Assembly: GCA_037833965.1 (NCBI GenBank)
Contig: AP031353.1
Location: 12,836,501-12,900,500 of the forward strand
DNA length: 64,000 nucleotides
Reading direction: 5' to 3'
Source of the DNA: Marchantia polymorpha subsp. ruderalis
Taxonomy: Eukaryota > Streptophyta > Marchantiopsida > Marchantiales > Marchantiaceae
The notes under the pieces were generated by a model. That model had not been told where the DNA came from. It saw only the letters and a list, made by a program, of their open reading frames with translations, and did no database searches. The position numbers and the translations under genes were made by a program. Positions 24,351 to 38,510 of the stretch are shown here, piece after piece (within the stretch, counting starts at the first letter, position 1; every line of letters starts with the position of its first letter).

Positions 24351-27300
24351 CAGCTACTACTTATCCATTCTTTCTCTCCTTGTATGAACCTTGGCAATGA
24401 TTTAATATTTGATTGAAGTTCTCGCTTGCTGCGTGGTCCATCTATAATTTAATCATGTAGTTCACTATTCTATAATAATTTCGCGTTTTAAATAAAAAGT
24501 GATGTCACGTTTTACACATGTAGGAACATTTCAATCATTTATATATAAGTCAGTGTGAAATCTAACTTGGATAGTTTCACGTGTGTAATGTGTTTGCACA
24601 TCTCTTCATGTCATCACTCATTCAAATTGAGACAAATTCATCCAATATTGACTTTGAATTAGTCTCCTTGATACACCATAACGTACAGAGACAACAAGAG
24701 CCGAGGTGTGCTGTCATGACACGTCTTGTGTAATTGACAAGGGAAGATCAATAAACTTCCACTGAAATTTTAACAAAGTGCTTCAATGTTTTTGGAAAGA
24801 ATTTGCATGCCCAAATCTGTCTCCTATTTACATAACCCCGTAGAGCATGTAACTTCTTTCAGATAAACATAATGCGCCAGAAACTATTTCATCTTTGAAC
24901 TCACGCTAAATCCATTGAATAATTTTTAATAAAAAAATACGAATATTCGAGGAATATCTATATATTAGATGTATTCCTATAATTTTCATTCAGTTATGAA
25001 ATTTTTACAGTTTTGAATTGAATCATAATTTTTGACACTTTTCTAGAATGAGTAAGGGAATTCAGAAAATTGTCATATATTTCCACATCAAAATGACTTA
25101 CACCCCAAAAACAATCCTCTTCATCAGGAATTAGCCTTTGGTCTTTCTGATCGATGGATTTGTTGTTGAATCCTTTGTCGTCATGGAGAAGGTTGAATGC
25201 ACCTACAATGGTTCATGTGATCATGATAGACTAAGTGTTCCAACATGTATGGACTAGACGGGTGAAACGCTAGGTAGTAAAGAGGATATTATGATGGTGG
25301 ATTTGATGGTATTGGATCTTAGCTTAAAATGGTCACGAGATGAGGGCTTTCAAATTATCGGGGAGAGCTGGTGGTTGAAGGATACCCTTGACTCGTAGTC
25401 AAAGTATCCTGTCATGCTTTTATGATTATTGAACTTGTTTCCAGTGATGGTGTCGTATGTTATCAGGAAGAGATGGCACGAAGTAAGAAACACACAGCAA
25501 AAAGGATGGGAAGAGTTTATATCTCCACTAATCCGCAGAGAACAGTTATTGCAATTATTCTCTATTTTCCAAATTAGTTCACATTACTTTGTTGGACTGC
25601 ATATAAGACTTTCACTTGGTGAGGTTTTACCATCAGATCTTTAATACGGAACTTGAGAGATGCTTAGACAGCAAACGAGCATGGACGCTTTATCGCCAGC
25701 GTGATATAAGGTGTATTAAAATGAAAAGTATGCTCGTTGTTTTGGTTATGACTTTTGTGCGTCGTGTGCAATATATCCAGGACGCAAATCAATGAGCCTT
25801 GACAAATTGCAGAAGAAAGGCGAAAGAAAATACCTAGCGCGCGCAAGGGACAATAGGGTGATACAAAAAGTACGTATGAAGCGTAGCGTAGTGTATAAGT
25901 GCGGAGGAATACGCATGCAGAGAAGGTATCAAAGAGTCCATGAGGGAGAAGGGCACGAGGGAACAGAGCCCACGAGTTCACCCGATGGGTTCCAGAGTTC
26001 GATCCAATGAGCAGGCCGGCTCAGGGTGTCAAAGACCACTCTCGTCCAGCCCTCTTGTGGGACCGATCCGAGGACACATGGTCATTGTACCCACTGCTCA
26101 CACACTCATCAATTCGTGTCCTGTCCTCCTGTCCCTTCAATTCGTGTACTGGTAGGCAAATGCACCGCCCCACTACGTTAATGCTGCAGCAGCAGCGCTT
26201 CTCCTTTGAACCTTTCGCTCGGCTTCGACTTCTGCTCTTTTGAGTTTTTCGTCGTCGTGGATTTGTGATTGGCGCCTGAGACAGCAACAGTGGTGCTGAT
26301 TTTATCGCCAACGCATAGAGAGTTGCGTACGACGAATCCCGTAGGGTCGTCGTAATCTCGAACGTGGTGGGGTCTTAATTAACCGACCGAACCCTCGTCT
26401 TCAGTTTGGCGACGCTGCATGAGGGTTATATGACTTGAACAGACGAGCGTTTTCTGTCTGTGTATGTTTTTTCACATTTTCAAAGCTCACTTCTTTCCTG
26501 ATAGTCATCCTGTTCTTGTTCTTTGTTTCGAAGATAACTACAGTACCCATACCTTCTGTTTGATTCTTTGTCCAAGACCTTTGCTGGATAATATAGAGAT
26601 TTCCTTGTTCTTCACTCACATCAAGACAGACAAACGAGTTTCGAGGACGCGATGAGCCATATGATGAGAGAGCAAATTAAGAGGTACAAGCTCCTAAAAA
26701 GAACGCCTTTCTTTCCTCAGTGGACCGGTGTCCAATATGATCCTTCGTACTGTGTCGTTTGGATTTTTTATTCTCTAGGTGTTGATTTTTGGATCTCAAT
26801 TTGCAAGGGTAGGAAAAATATAGGGGTGAACATGCTGTTCTTTAACCACAAACTCATCAAGACAGGATACTGCTACTCCTTATCTTGATACTAGGCCACA
26901 CTATTAGTTTCATCTTTTCTTTTCCTTATTTTCTGCCATATTTTCATTTGTATTTGGGTTTCAAGCTAAGAGGTAGGTGATTCCTTCGGGAGTTTCTTCG
27001 TTTTTGGTCATCAGCAATCACCGTTGGGACCAACTAGGTCGGTACATCTTTTCATCCTGTCCTTTCTTTCGTCCCATTGCAGTTATTCTTTCTGCTATCA
27101 TGCTTGATTCTTATTCTCAAGTGACGGTCTTACTGAAAGATTCCTCTTTCTTTTCTCCATATCTTAGTACTTTTTTAAGTGTTCCTCCGGTTCTGACGGA
27201 GTGCCAAGATTCCTGAACATATTGATGTGGCATGGGGAGCGTCGTAAAGCTACCAACTCTTCCCTCCTATTTTCTGTCTTCGCATTCTTCGTAGAGTCTT

Positions 27301-30300
27301 CAACTTGTTAGACTTCGTCAGTCCCTTCCACATATAGTTGAGACTCCCTGTTGATCATTTTGCTACTACAGTGCTATATGAGGTTTCGCACCTTGGCAGT
27401 TCAGAGGAATCTGCTGCATAATGTACACCACTGTGCAGTGCACACGCAATTGGAAGAAATGTCAGTCCTTGATGACTTTTTTCGTCCAAAACATATTTTA
27501 CCTTCTTTCCTTCAGGTGTACCCTCTATGTAACTCACAACTTCTTTCACATATATTTCGTCCATCCAGGATTTCAGTTTGACGACAAAAGTCAAAGGTCG
27601 CAATTTCATTGGTGCCAGAGAAGGGCAGTAAGTACAGTTTCTGCGAGTCTGGAATCTACAGCAGTGTACATATGATAGCAGGCTTCAGTCCAATTGAATA
27701 TCCATTATTATTTGTCTCCTCCCGTACATTTCACAGTACTTGTCAATCTAGCGACTCTGAAACTGAAATTGCTGCATTCCTCAAAAAAGCCCGTGAGAAC
27801 TGAAACCGAAAGGACTCACCAGTAAGAGACTAGAAAACACCCGAAAGTGTCAAGCCTACTGATCACTAAGCTTTGAACACTTTCTACCAACATGTGTGAG
27901 AATCAGATGAAATGAAATGGGATTTTAAAGTTATGCTCGTTTGGAAAGAGGTGGATATCTTGATGAAGATCAGTTTGTTATTGCGTGTACAGATTTGCGC
28001 GTGCACGTAACCCATGCTTTGACATACAAACAATTTTGCGTAGATTTCATTCTCTTGTGTATCGGATAGCCACCCATTGATCGTTGGCTCTGCGCATATA
28101 AATTGACTTTTGTGTTAAATTTTTTCCAGAAACTTGTTTCATACGTGACAGATAAATTATCAATAGCCTGAAAGAAACCGATCCATTAAGCAATAACACT
28201 GCACGAGGATCCAAATTGATAATAAAATTGAAAGAAATTGCACGGGAATCGATTGTTCTCACTGTCCTATGCACTAAACGGTCAACTGTGACAGTTGACG
28301 GCACCTGGTGAGTGTTTGGCAGTGATAAGAACATTTGGGGTGGAGAGCCTTGCTGGTTTTGTAGAAAACCAACATTGTAACAAGATAGTCATTGATCTGA
28401 TTGGACATCGATCTGGTAAAGTTTATCGTTTGCATGCCCGACTAAATGTTTTTAAACTCATAGACACAGTAGGGCGGACTTGCTCACTGTTACACTAATA
28501 TCAAAAAATCAGCTCCAAGGGCGACATTGAGGGCTCCATCTGTCCTTCACTGAACTTTTTCATCTATGTCCAGCGACAGTACATCTAATTCTTGTAGCAC
28601 GAATACAGGATACCACCTTGCTGATGAAGCTGAACTCGTAGCTGACGAGAAGCTGGCTGAAGTTGATGTTAGAGCTGACTGGGGAAAGATCTCAAGATTC
28701 TTCTCTAGAAATCAGCTTCGATTTGATTTGTTATTGATTTGGTTTTCTCTATCTTATCTCGGATTATCGCAATTTTTTTTCTCCAGGTTCCTCTCCCCGT
28801 TGGTGCTCTTGGACTGTATCATTCGACCAGATACAAGGTACTGATCATGGAAAAGCGAGAAGAACCAAGACCATGAGATTTAAGAATATTCAATCCAACG
28901 TCATGAATTCTGGCGGGTGTGCTCAATTTCTCTCAGTTTTCATCGAAAAATGCGAAAGAACACCTGCTGAGAAAGCTCTCGATTTTGTTTTCTGGAGAAC
29001 GAATTGAAATACGAAAGGTCCGTTGCCATTGGTCAAGTCTCGTTGAGGAAGGAACCGATTTTTGCAACTTTGACGCAAGCAGGAGCAATCTCGGAGTCGA
29101 CAGACTCAGAGCTGGCTAGTTGCTGCAAACTTGTCAGAATGTTTAACCATGGGATCGAGTCCCTTGACATCACAAGATCACCCTATACTTTACCCGATGA
29201 GAGGGTACGTGAAAGTGTGAAGAAGCGATTCCTCCTGATCCTGTGAAGATGCGTCGACCAGCGTAATGAACACAAATTTGTACTGGCCACATTCCAGGAA
29301 TTAGTAGTGTGACCTCTCGTATAGAAGTAAATTTATTCGGTCCATACTGCAGGGTCCGACGGTCGCAGAAAATGGTCCCTCGTTTGGGCTCGACGAAGTA
29401 TGATAGTCCAAGTGGGGAGAAGGGAAAAAAAGTCCTGCTGAGGAGTTCATGATTGATATTTCTCATAAAGGATGAGAAGTTAACACGTGAACGCTGAAAG
29501 GAAGCAGACAAACGTTTCCTGAATCTGTGTGACCCTGTCAAGACAAGTGGGACGAATCTCACAGGGATGAACAGCAACACGTACGGAGATAAATGCACCC
29601 TACAAGTTGTAGCAGACTGACAGCTTGCGCAGTGTGATTTGCCGATGCCGATTTGCTTTCTTCCCGTCGAAGGTAGAATCTTCTCTCTTTCGTGGACAGT
29701 GCCGAGTTGAAAACTTCCAACGTCCGATCTTTCATCCATGGCTGGACATTCTGGACTGCACTCAGGGGCGTTGTCAAGAATCTTAAAAGTCAGCACAACC
29801 AATAGTGAAAGTCGATGCCTATTGGAGAACTAGACGATAAAGCTCTGATTTCACTTCTCACAACTGTCAGTGAGAGGAAAAACACCGATCTCTTCCGTGA
29901 TTGACTAATATAATAAGTCAAAGGGGATGGGCTTCCGGTCTGTCGGCCGGGAGGGAACTGTGTGGGTTTCGATTGTACATTGTCAATCATCACATTATAT
30001 TTATATCTGAGGAATCATAATGCAACGCGCTCTCGGGCAATGAAGGTTCTGTTCATACTTTTCCCCACACCATCATACTCACGCTTTTCCTCTGCTTACC
30101 CCGTCATCATGATTCTGCATGATTCGGCATCTCCTTTGTCCTGAACTCCTCTGGTTGGCCCCTTTCGCGACCTTTATCCGTTAACCTCTGCCCGCCCGCT
30201 GCGATGGCTTTCGCCTCTTCTACATTGTACCTACTAAAACAGTATGCTCCTTGATGAAAGCAGCTAAAACGCCCCCTTCGCTTATTATAAAATATCATCC

Positions 30301-30530
30301 ATCTTGATTCCATATTTTAAAAGTGTCCGCGAGTTTCACAGCCCTTGCAATGCAGATGGTTCTTACGCAGTCCTCGAGAGCCCCGCTCCATGTGATCGAT
30401 GTGCTTCGGGTAAACTCTGAGTCGTTTCAAAAATGGGGAAAAAATTTAATTACGATCATTCGGGTTTTGACGATTCACAGAAAGCAGAAGTATAGGAAAT
30501 CCGGTCGAAGGAGTAAATGACATCTATCAA
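24351..30530. other. intergenic, no gene supported
   Basis: Mixed-composition DNA with many ORFs of 60-105 codons and one of 210 codons (29,170-29,802, minus). None shows a domain, signal peptide, low-complexity pattern or splice-consistent neighbour that I recognise. I see no RNA gene. Confidence 0.5.
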
Positions 30531-32989
30531 ATGAGGGCATATGTCAACCAACGTCACTCCATCGAATGCTATTCTCCACATGAAAGTGAATTAGTTGCAT
30601 GGGTTAAAATAAGTTGACTCAATAAGTCAGGTTCAGTTCACAATACCGAGAAGTTATCGGAGTAATGTTTTAAGAAAATTCACAAATCCAAGAATTTAGA
30701 AAACGCTAATGATTACATTAAAAGACATGTATCTCATAGTATTCTTAGAGTTGGTAATTTTAACAATTACTGTTATTTCATATATTTGAATCTAAACTGA
30801 TTCTATGTATTTTAAACGTTGCTGAATGTTGTACTTGTGAATGTTTTGAGTTCTTGAGATATGTCAATTCAAAGAAAGAAAATTTATTTTTTATGTTCCA
30901 ATAAGGTAGATATTGAAAACACTAGCTTTGAAAATTGGAGAAAATGTATAAGAGATGAAAGTTTCAGTGATCTAATGAAGCGTGCATAATCAAATTATAA
31001 TAATTATCAATATGAATCAAACTTATATAAATTGAAATTATGCTTTTGAATGCTAAACTAAAATATGAAGTAAAAATTTTGAATGTAATGTTTATCCTTG
31101 GGTAAACCAAAAAAAATATTAAGAAATAATTTCATGACATAATTTCAAGAATTTTAGACTCCATATCATCATAAATTTTTAAGAATTGATCTCTCTTTAT
31201 AATTATCTTTGCAACTAATTTAATTTTATAAAAAATGAATAAAGAAACAAAATAATACAATATGGATAAAATCAAAACAGCAGTATATACAGTAAAACTA
31301 CCTAACGAAAGATCAAAATACTCACCTCAAACTTAAAATTCTATAATTCATATGTATAAAATAAAAACAATATGACATAAAAAGATGAATTTTAAAGAAG
31401 TATACAAAATTCTGAAAAAGCATCTAAATATTTTAATTTTACCTTAATTACAAAAAATATTTCGTAAGAAAAAATATCCGTGAAATCATGGTTTAAAAAT
31501 AAAATGGATTTACAAATATTAATTTTGGTATTTGATTAAAATAAAAATATTTGAGTCACAAAATGAAATTAAAATGAAAATATAGAAAATTTAGTATCCA
31601 TTGTTTTTAGAATTTTCTTGTTCTTTCATAAAATAAAACTTCTTAAATAGTTGGAAGATTTCTCATAAAAAAAATATTCAATTTTACTTTCACTTTATGA
31701 TCACATACTATGGTTTTAAATTCTTATTAATAATTTATAAAAATATATAGGAAAATGATACGAAGGTTGCTCACTGAAGCAATTTTATATTCAATCAAAT
31801 AAATTTTAAGTTTTAAAACAACTAATTTTATTGAATTGAAGCAATAATTGTTAAAAACATGAGGAGAAAGTCAAATTATTTGTAAATTAATATTTATGCT
31901 TTCCTTTTGAATTTTTTTTAAATATATTTTTTACTCAATAGTCTGCTAAAATTTTTGTTTATTTTCATTTATTTTGAAATATTCAAGCTTTCAATATTCT
32001 AAAATATATGAAATATTATCAAAATATTTAAAAATATAAATAAAGAATTAAAGCTAATTTAAATAAAGTTAGTTAATTAGACCTTTGAGTTTTTGTTTTC
32101 TGTTAGACATTATAATGTATACTATCTATATTATTCAACTATTCAAAAATATTTTATAAGTTTACAATTTTTTTATATGAATTTATAAGCTATGGTTAAC
32201 GAGAAATGGTAATAGACCAAGCCCAAGTAACCCAAAGATCCAAAAGGCTTAAAAACATGATACAAGCAAAAACCACAAACAAGTGAAAAGATCCCAAAGT
32301 TCAATACCTATATATAATGAAAATAATATTAAATTATATACACATAGTAATTATCACAAATAAAAAAAGTTTACACATTTTTTTAGAGAAAAAAAGAAAA
32401 AATAATAATTTCAAAGAAGAAGTAATTTTTTTATGAACATCTAATATATTGAATTCCATCTTATTTCTAAAATTTAAACGTGAATTACAAAAATTTCTGT
32501 ATTAAATATAAGTTTCTTTTTGATTTTTTACTTTACAAAAATATTTCATAAAGTAAAACAATATTTACAATGCATTGTAAATTAAATCAAATCAAATCAA
32601 ACTCTAATTTTTGATACAAATTTATTTAATTTTTTTATAATATTAATCTTTTGAAAAAAATCACATTTCTAATAAAAAAATTCAATTTTTTCTTTAATTT
32701 ATATTTACATTCTAATAACATTGAATATAAAGATAAATATGATGATTGTATAACTTGTTTTTGTCCAAATTTTGTTTAAATCATATATTGTACATTGATT
32801 TATAGACATTTGAACAAACGATGAAAATACTTATTATTTTTTAGCTTTTGAATAAATTAATAGAAGTTCATAATTTGCAATATGATTTACTTATATACAA
32901 TTTTGAGTCATCTCTAACATTTGTTATTGTTTTTTGAAGCTCACCAACTATAATTTGTTATTCAATTGCTACTTTAAAATGAAACTCAT

Positions 32990-35450
32990 CCATAGATGTT
33001 GTGGGAGAGTTTAATCATTATGTGATTAATGATTTGTCACAAGAAAGAACACCAGTACAGGTGGAGCAAAATTTTGAGTAACAAGAATTAGAATATTGGT
33101 TGGAATTCTTATTGGTGAACATATTGCAAAAGCACTAGACGATAGGAATCAACCAAAAACGTATACTAGGAGATCGCATTTTGCTAATAACGCTTCTGAA
33201 AGATTTAGAGTATGAGCAAACTCATCTATTCTCAAAGATTGTGACCTTGATACACATCATGAGATCATATGACGTTTATTTTGGAAGAAGATGAAACTAC
33301 TTTGTACTAAAACTCGAGTTCAAGCTTTGGTTAATAAGCTTGAATGAAATGCTGCCATTGAGAGAAAAATGCAGTCGTTGATGGGTAACAAGACTTGAGA
33401 GCTGGTTAAACTTTTCAAGTATCGCGCAATGATTGAATTCCAATGGGTGTACAAGCTGAAGGACAATCCAGCAAAAGACGAAGCGTGAATTTTCAAAGTC
33501 ATGTTGGTGGCTAGAGGTTTCATATAGGAGAAGGGTGTAGATTGCAACAAAGTTTTCACATCAGTAGCGAAGTATATTACAATTCGTTTATTATGTGCAC
33601 TAGCTGCGATATTCAATCTTGTTATGGACCAAATGGATGTGACTACAACTATATTCTTTGGATATTTGGAGTATGAAACCTACATGAGACAACCAATTGA
33701 CTTGAGATCAAAGGCCAAAATAGATTGGTTTGTACATTGCTAAAATCAATGTATACATTGAAACAAGCTCCTAGATTATGTAACAGGCGATTTTGATGAG
33801 TTCATGAATACACAAGGATTTTTATTGAGCGTGTATGATACTTGTGTCTACGTGAATAATGCAAATGATGAAACGCTCAATCTCATCATTCTAATTTCTA
33901 CGTTGATGACATGCTCATCTTGGCAAAGAATGAATTCATGTTGATGAATGCAAGAGTTAGTTTAAGTCTGTATTTAACATGAAGGATATGGGGGAGTTGA
34001 AGAGTATATTAGACATAAATATTCATAAGGATTTAAAAAAGAAGAGGTTATAATTAAATCAGGTAAAGTATGTTTGTTGTATATTTGACATGTTCAACAT
34101 GGCCAATTTAAAAGTAGTGTGGACTTCTTTTGCGCCATGTTTCAAACTCTCTGCGGCTCAATGTCTTATCGATGATTTTGAGAAAGAAAGTATATAATAT
34201 GTTTCATATGAACAAATTTTTGACAGTCTCATGTATTTGATAGTGTGCATTAGACCTGATATTGCTCTTGCCATGAACAAGGTGATGAGGCATATGTCAA
34301 ATCCAGGAAAAGTTCACCGGCAAGTAGTGAAATGAATTCTAAGATATTTGAAGAATATAATAGATTATGGCTTACTATTTGATGATTTTTTTGACGATGT
34401 CAAATCTTTGTTGGACTACATTTGATGCTGAATACGTACAAGATCTAGATAAAAAAAATTCTAAAACCGGGTATGTGTTTACATTTGATGGTGAAAGCAT
34501 TAGTTAAAGATCTATCTTGCAGAAGTGCATAGCTTAGTAGACAACAAAAATTGAGTATGTGCTAGCAACAGAAGCGGTAAAGGAAACTATCTGGTTGAAT
34601 AAACTTAACATGGAAATGGGATTGATACATGACGTGATCAATCTTCATTGTGATCACAAGAGTGTTTTACATTTGGTTGCAAACCAGGTCATGGATATCT
34701 GAATGAAGCATATCAACATCAAATGTTACTTTATCAAATAAGCAATGTCGGATAAAATGATTGAATTAGTGAAGATAGACGTTAAACTCAATTTAGTTAA
34801 TGCATTGGTCAAAATTATTCTTTTGGGAAGTCTTAGGCACCATTATGCTACTATGCATGTTGTGCATGGAGTACATAGGTAGAATTTGGTTTTTTTAAAA
34901 AATTTATATTTATTCAATACTTTGATGGTTACAGCTTATTTCTAGTTAATTCTTGTGTAAAGAGGGGCCTTGTATTAAGTTTTTTTTAGATTTATCGTTG
35001 AGTTTTTATATAGGTTACAAGATTTCTTTTTACTCTATGATAGCAAGTTTTTAGTTTTCTCTTTATATTATTACCTTATCATGTTATGATTATGGCTTAG
35101 TTTTAGTTAATTATAGTGTAAAGAGTAGCTTTGTTTTAGGTTTCTATCTAAATTTTCTCGCGGAGTAATAATACAGATTACAAAAAATACTGTTTCCTTA
35201 ACACAAGCTAAAGGGAAGATTGTTGAGGTTTATTTGGATTAAGAAGTAATCTCAATTACTAGCTATTTTAGCTAGGACTATCGTTTTAATTGGAACTTAA
35301 ATATCCCAAGGTTTATCTACTGTTTAAAGCTTTTTACATACTCAATAAAACTCTCGAGTGCACGTTTCTTAAGCGTGGATGTAAACCTCCAAAATATGAA
35401 TCACGTTATGCTTTATATCTCATGGGTTGACTTAAGTTTTGAAGAATTGA
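32990..35450 (+). mobile_element. decayed Ty1/copia LTR retrotransposon (pol end plus 3' LTR start)
   Basis: Fossil copia element. Short stretches in the right order match copia reverse transcriptase (a VARGF phrase near 33.5 kb, QMDV near 33.6 kb, a YVDDML active-site phrase near 33.9 kb) and RNase H (34.4-34.8 kb). A purine tract at about 35,209-35,219 is followed directly by TGTTGAGG, the expected start of the 3' LTR. No 5' half, gag or 5' LTR is recognisable. It is broken many times (more than ten) and looks old. The 3' LTR limit is approximate. Confidence 0.8.
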
Positions 35451-37289
35451 CTTACGGTTGATTTCTCACTTGTTAACATTCATATTAGATTATGACATTC
35501 ATTTTACAAATCCACTTGTAAGATTTTTGTATGAGTGATACATATCTTCATGCAGATTATTTGTGTTATATTCAATATATAAGAAAATCAAAATTTTATA
35601 AAATTTAGAAGTGAAACAAATTCCAAACAGATAGATTTCATAAATTTTATCAGTTTTAAAGAATATAAGAAAATAGTTTCAAAAATTTTGTATTTTCAGA
35701 AATTTATCATTATAAGAAATTTAAAATTTAATTTCAAAACTGCACGTGAGAAACACTTTGTTATTACTTTTAAGGTAATGCTGTCTCCGGTGGAATGGTG
35801 GAGGTTGATTCCAACATATATTTATTGACAAGAAACAATCCGCTTATTGTTTATTACTTGCAATGAATCCATAGACTCACCTACCTGTGGAGAGCTGTTT
35901 TGAGAATTCATGATCACAAACCAATGTATGTAACTTGACTATATATATAAAACTTAATGATACAATACTTTTTGTAAGACTTTTGTCTATAATGTAATGA
36001 TTAATTTAAATACCAAAGACTCATATTAGATTACTTATTATTCCATATAAAAACATCATCTTTACATATTTTTTCATACTTTAGATCATGTCTCATTGTA
36101 AGATTTTTGCATATGGAATACAAATCTACATGCATAATATATGTGTTATATTTAAGACAAAACAAAAATGTTTAGCTAAATTTGTTTCAATACAAATATT
36201 AAGTATTAAAATTTATATTGAATGGTCACTCATCATTTTTATTAAAATGGTGAGAAATCAATTTTCTGTTGTATTCTCAAATTTTTTTTTATTTAAATGA
36301 GAATAAATAGATTATTTCATAATTTTTATATATTGTAAATTAGAATAAATAGATTTTTTTCTTAATTTTTCTAAATATTATAAATTTTTAAAATATATTT
36401 AACTAATTTTTTTTGAAGTATCAGGAATAATTTTGAAATATTAAAAATAAACTATCATGAATTTTTTTGGAAAAGCAAATAATAGACGTAACGTAGAATA
36501 TCAAGATTATAATTCTTACAATGCTTAAAAAATTTGCAAATTGTATTTTAAATTCAAAGTAAACAGTAAAATCTTTAAATTTTTATCTTTACACTTTTAG
36601 AAAAAATTCAAACATTATAGTTATATTTTTTTGAAAAATAAAAAAATAAAAAAATATGGAATTTTAATATTCACAATATTTTTGATAATTTGGAACTTTC
36701 TATTGATTTTCAAAAAATTCTATATTTATTTTGATTATATTTATTAACAAGTAAATATTTAAATTAAAATTTATGAAGTTTTAATTCCACATTCTATAAA
36801 GATTTCAGATATTTCTATTTTATTTCTAAATTTAAATAATAATTATTAAAATTTTGAAATGTAACAAAATGTATTTAGTACATTAAATAAATTTTTCTTA
36901 AAATAATAAATTTAAATTAAAAAAAAATTTAATTGAATTTTTTTTTAAATCTTAATATTTGGTTTAAGATTTTAAATTTTATTGAAAAATATTTTTTAAA
37001 AAAAATTATTTAAAGAGATGTTAAATATTTTTTAAATAAAAAATAAGAGAAAAATGTAGTGTAGGATTATAATGATCTACATTGGATAATGCTATATAAT
37101 TATTGGATATTGATAACCTGTATTCATATTGGATAATTATTTATAATGATTTGTTATTTAATATAAAAGAAAAATCATCTAAGCATATTATTGTTTTGAT
37201 ATTCTATAAATAAATCTAGCTCAAAAATTTTGATCGTGTATGACAATGGCCAAGTTGCTCTCTCGTCCATCATTTTGAATATTCAGTCT

Positions 37290-37540
37290 CACTTGGAATT
37301 ACCTTACCCTCACCCGCATATACTGAAATAAAGCTCCCAAGCTTGAGAAGGTGACTCACGAGGTCAATGTTTCCATGCGCTGCTTGGAAATAGCTTACTT
37401 TCACCCGCATGAGGTTGGAGTTTGTTGTCTACTCGTTGGGTGAGCTGCCCAAAAGAGCAATCATCCACTAACTATGTATCTATTGAAGTGAAGCTTCTAG
37501 GCTTAAGAGTTTGCCTCACGAGGTAAGTCTCCCCCTGACA
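37290..37540 (+). repeat. diverged tandem duplication, unit about 115-130 bp
   Basis: Two adjacent units share TTGGAA(T/A)TA(C/G)CTTAC..TCACCCGCAT and later GAA(A/G)T(A/G)AAGCT(C/T)CC.AGCTT, ending in CTCACGAGGT. The second unit ends GCCTCACGAGGTAAGTCT. Non-coding, within AT-rich repeat DNA. Confidence 0.5.
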
Positions 37541-38384
37541 AAGTTATAGCATAGTCTTCCTCACACAAAATGTACCTTCAAGATTGATTTACATAAATTT
37601 AGTGTCAGGCCTCAATGAAGAGTGCAAGGCTTCCATAATTTTTGTTTGGTCCTGTTCTGAATTCAAGCAAGAGACTATGTACTTTTTAAAAAGTGTTTGA
37701 TATTAAGAAAAAATAAGAGTAAGGATTTCATTTTGGGGCTCATTTATTAAAGTGAACATATCATAATGTGTGTGGTCTTTAAATGAAATTTTTTTTTCCA
37801 ACAGGCAGTGCACTTTATAAGAATTAAAGAAATTACATGTAACGAAGAATAAAAATTATTTGCTAAATTAAATTTAATATAAATAATTATAATTTTCCAT
37901 TAAAATATCCATTTTATTGAATATATGAAGAAAGAAGTTATGTCTATAAATTTTAATAGAAATATTATAATAAATTTTTTAAAATAAAATTTTTGAAATT
38001 TTAATTTTCATAACAATTTGATACATTTCAGTTATGTTTGTTTGTCATTAAATCATTAACTTTCCAAACTTTCAGATTTCACAAAATAAAAAAAATTTGA
38101 ATTATTTTAAAATTATTCTTCTTGATATTATATGTTTGAAAATAAAATAAAATGAGATTGACATTTTTTTAATAAATTTTTTTTAAAAATTTTCTTGATT
38201 ATATATTTTTTAATAAAAAATTAATATTTAGTTTTTACCATAAAATATAATTAGAATAATTTTGAAAATAATATTCTGAATTTTTTTTAAACAAATATTT
38301 CATAAATTATTTAACATAAAAAAATATAATTAAAAGATGCTAAATTATTAGTTAGATGGATAGTTGGTGATGGTTGTATACATT

Positions 38385-38510
38385 CCAAGGCTTTCGTGTT
38401 GTATTACATCTTTTCATGTATTGTATTAAACTCACTAGTGTGTGTTTTGACTTTGAACGGAGACTTCTGAAATATAAACCACGTTATAATTTGTTTGTTG
38501 GTTGTTTAGG
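38385..38510 (+). mobile_element. copia-type LTR fragment (fossil)
   Basis: The stretch resembles the transcribed part of the LTR at 35.2-35.4 kb: a T-rich lead, a phrase on additional AT background near a GTATTAAACTC run, then a GGAGAC..CTGAAATATAAACCACGTTATA phrase parallel to ATGTAAACCTCC..GAATCACGTTATG. It is probably a solo or truncated LTR of a related family. No internal region is attached. Confidence 0.4.

Noticed and set aside
29170-29802. 210-codon ORF on minus
   Set aside because: Translation looks random and no splice or promoter context supports it.
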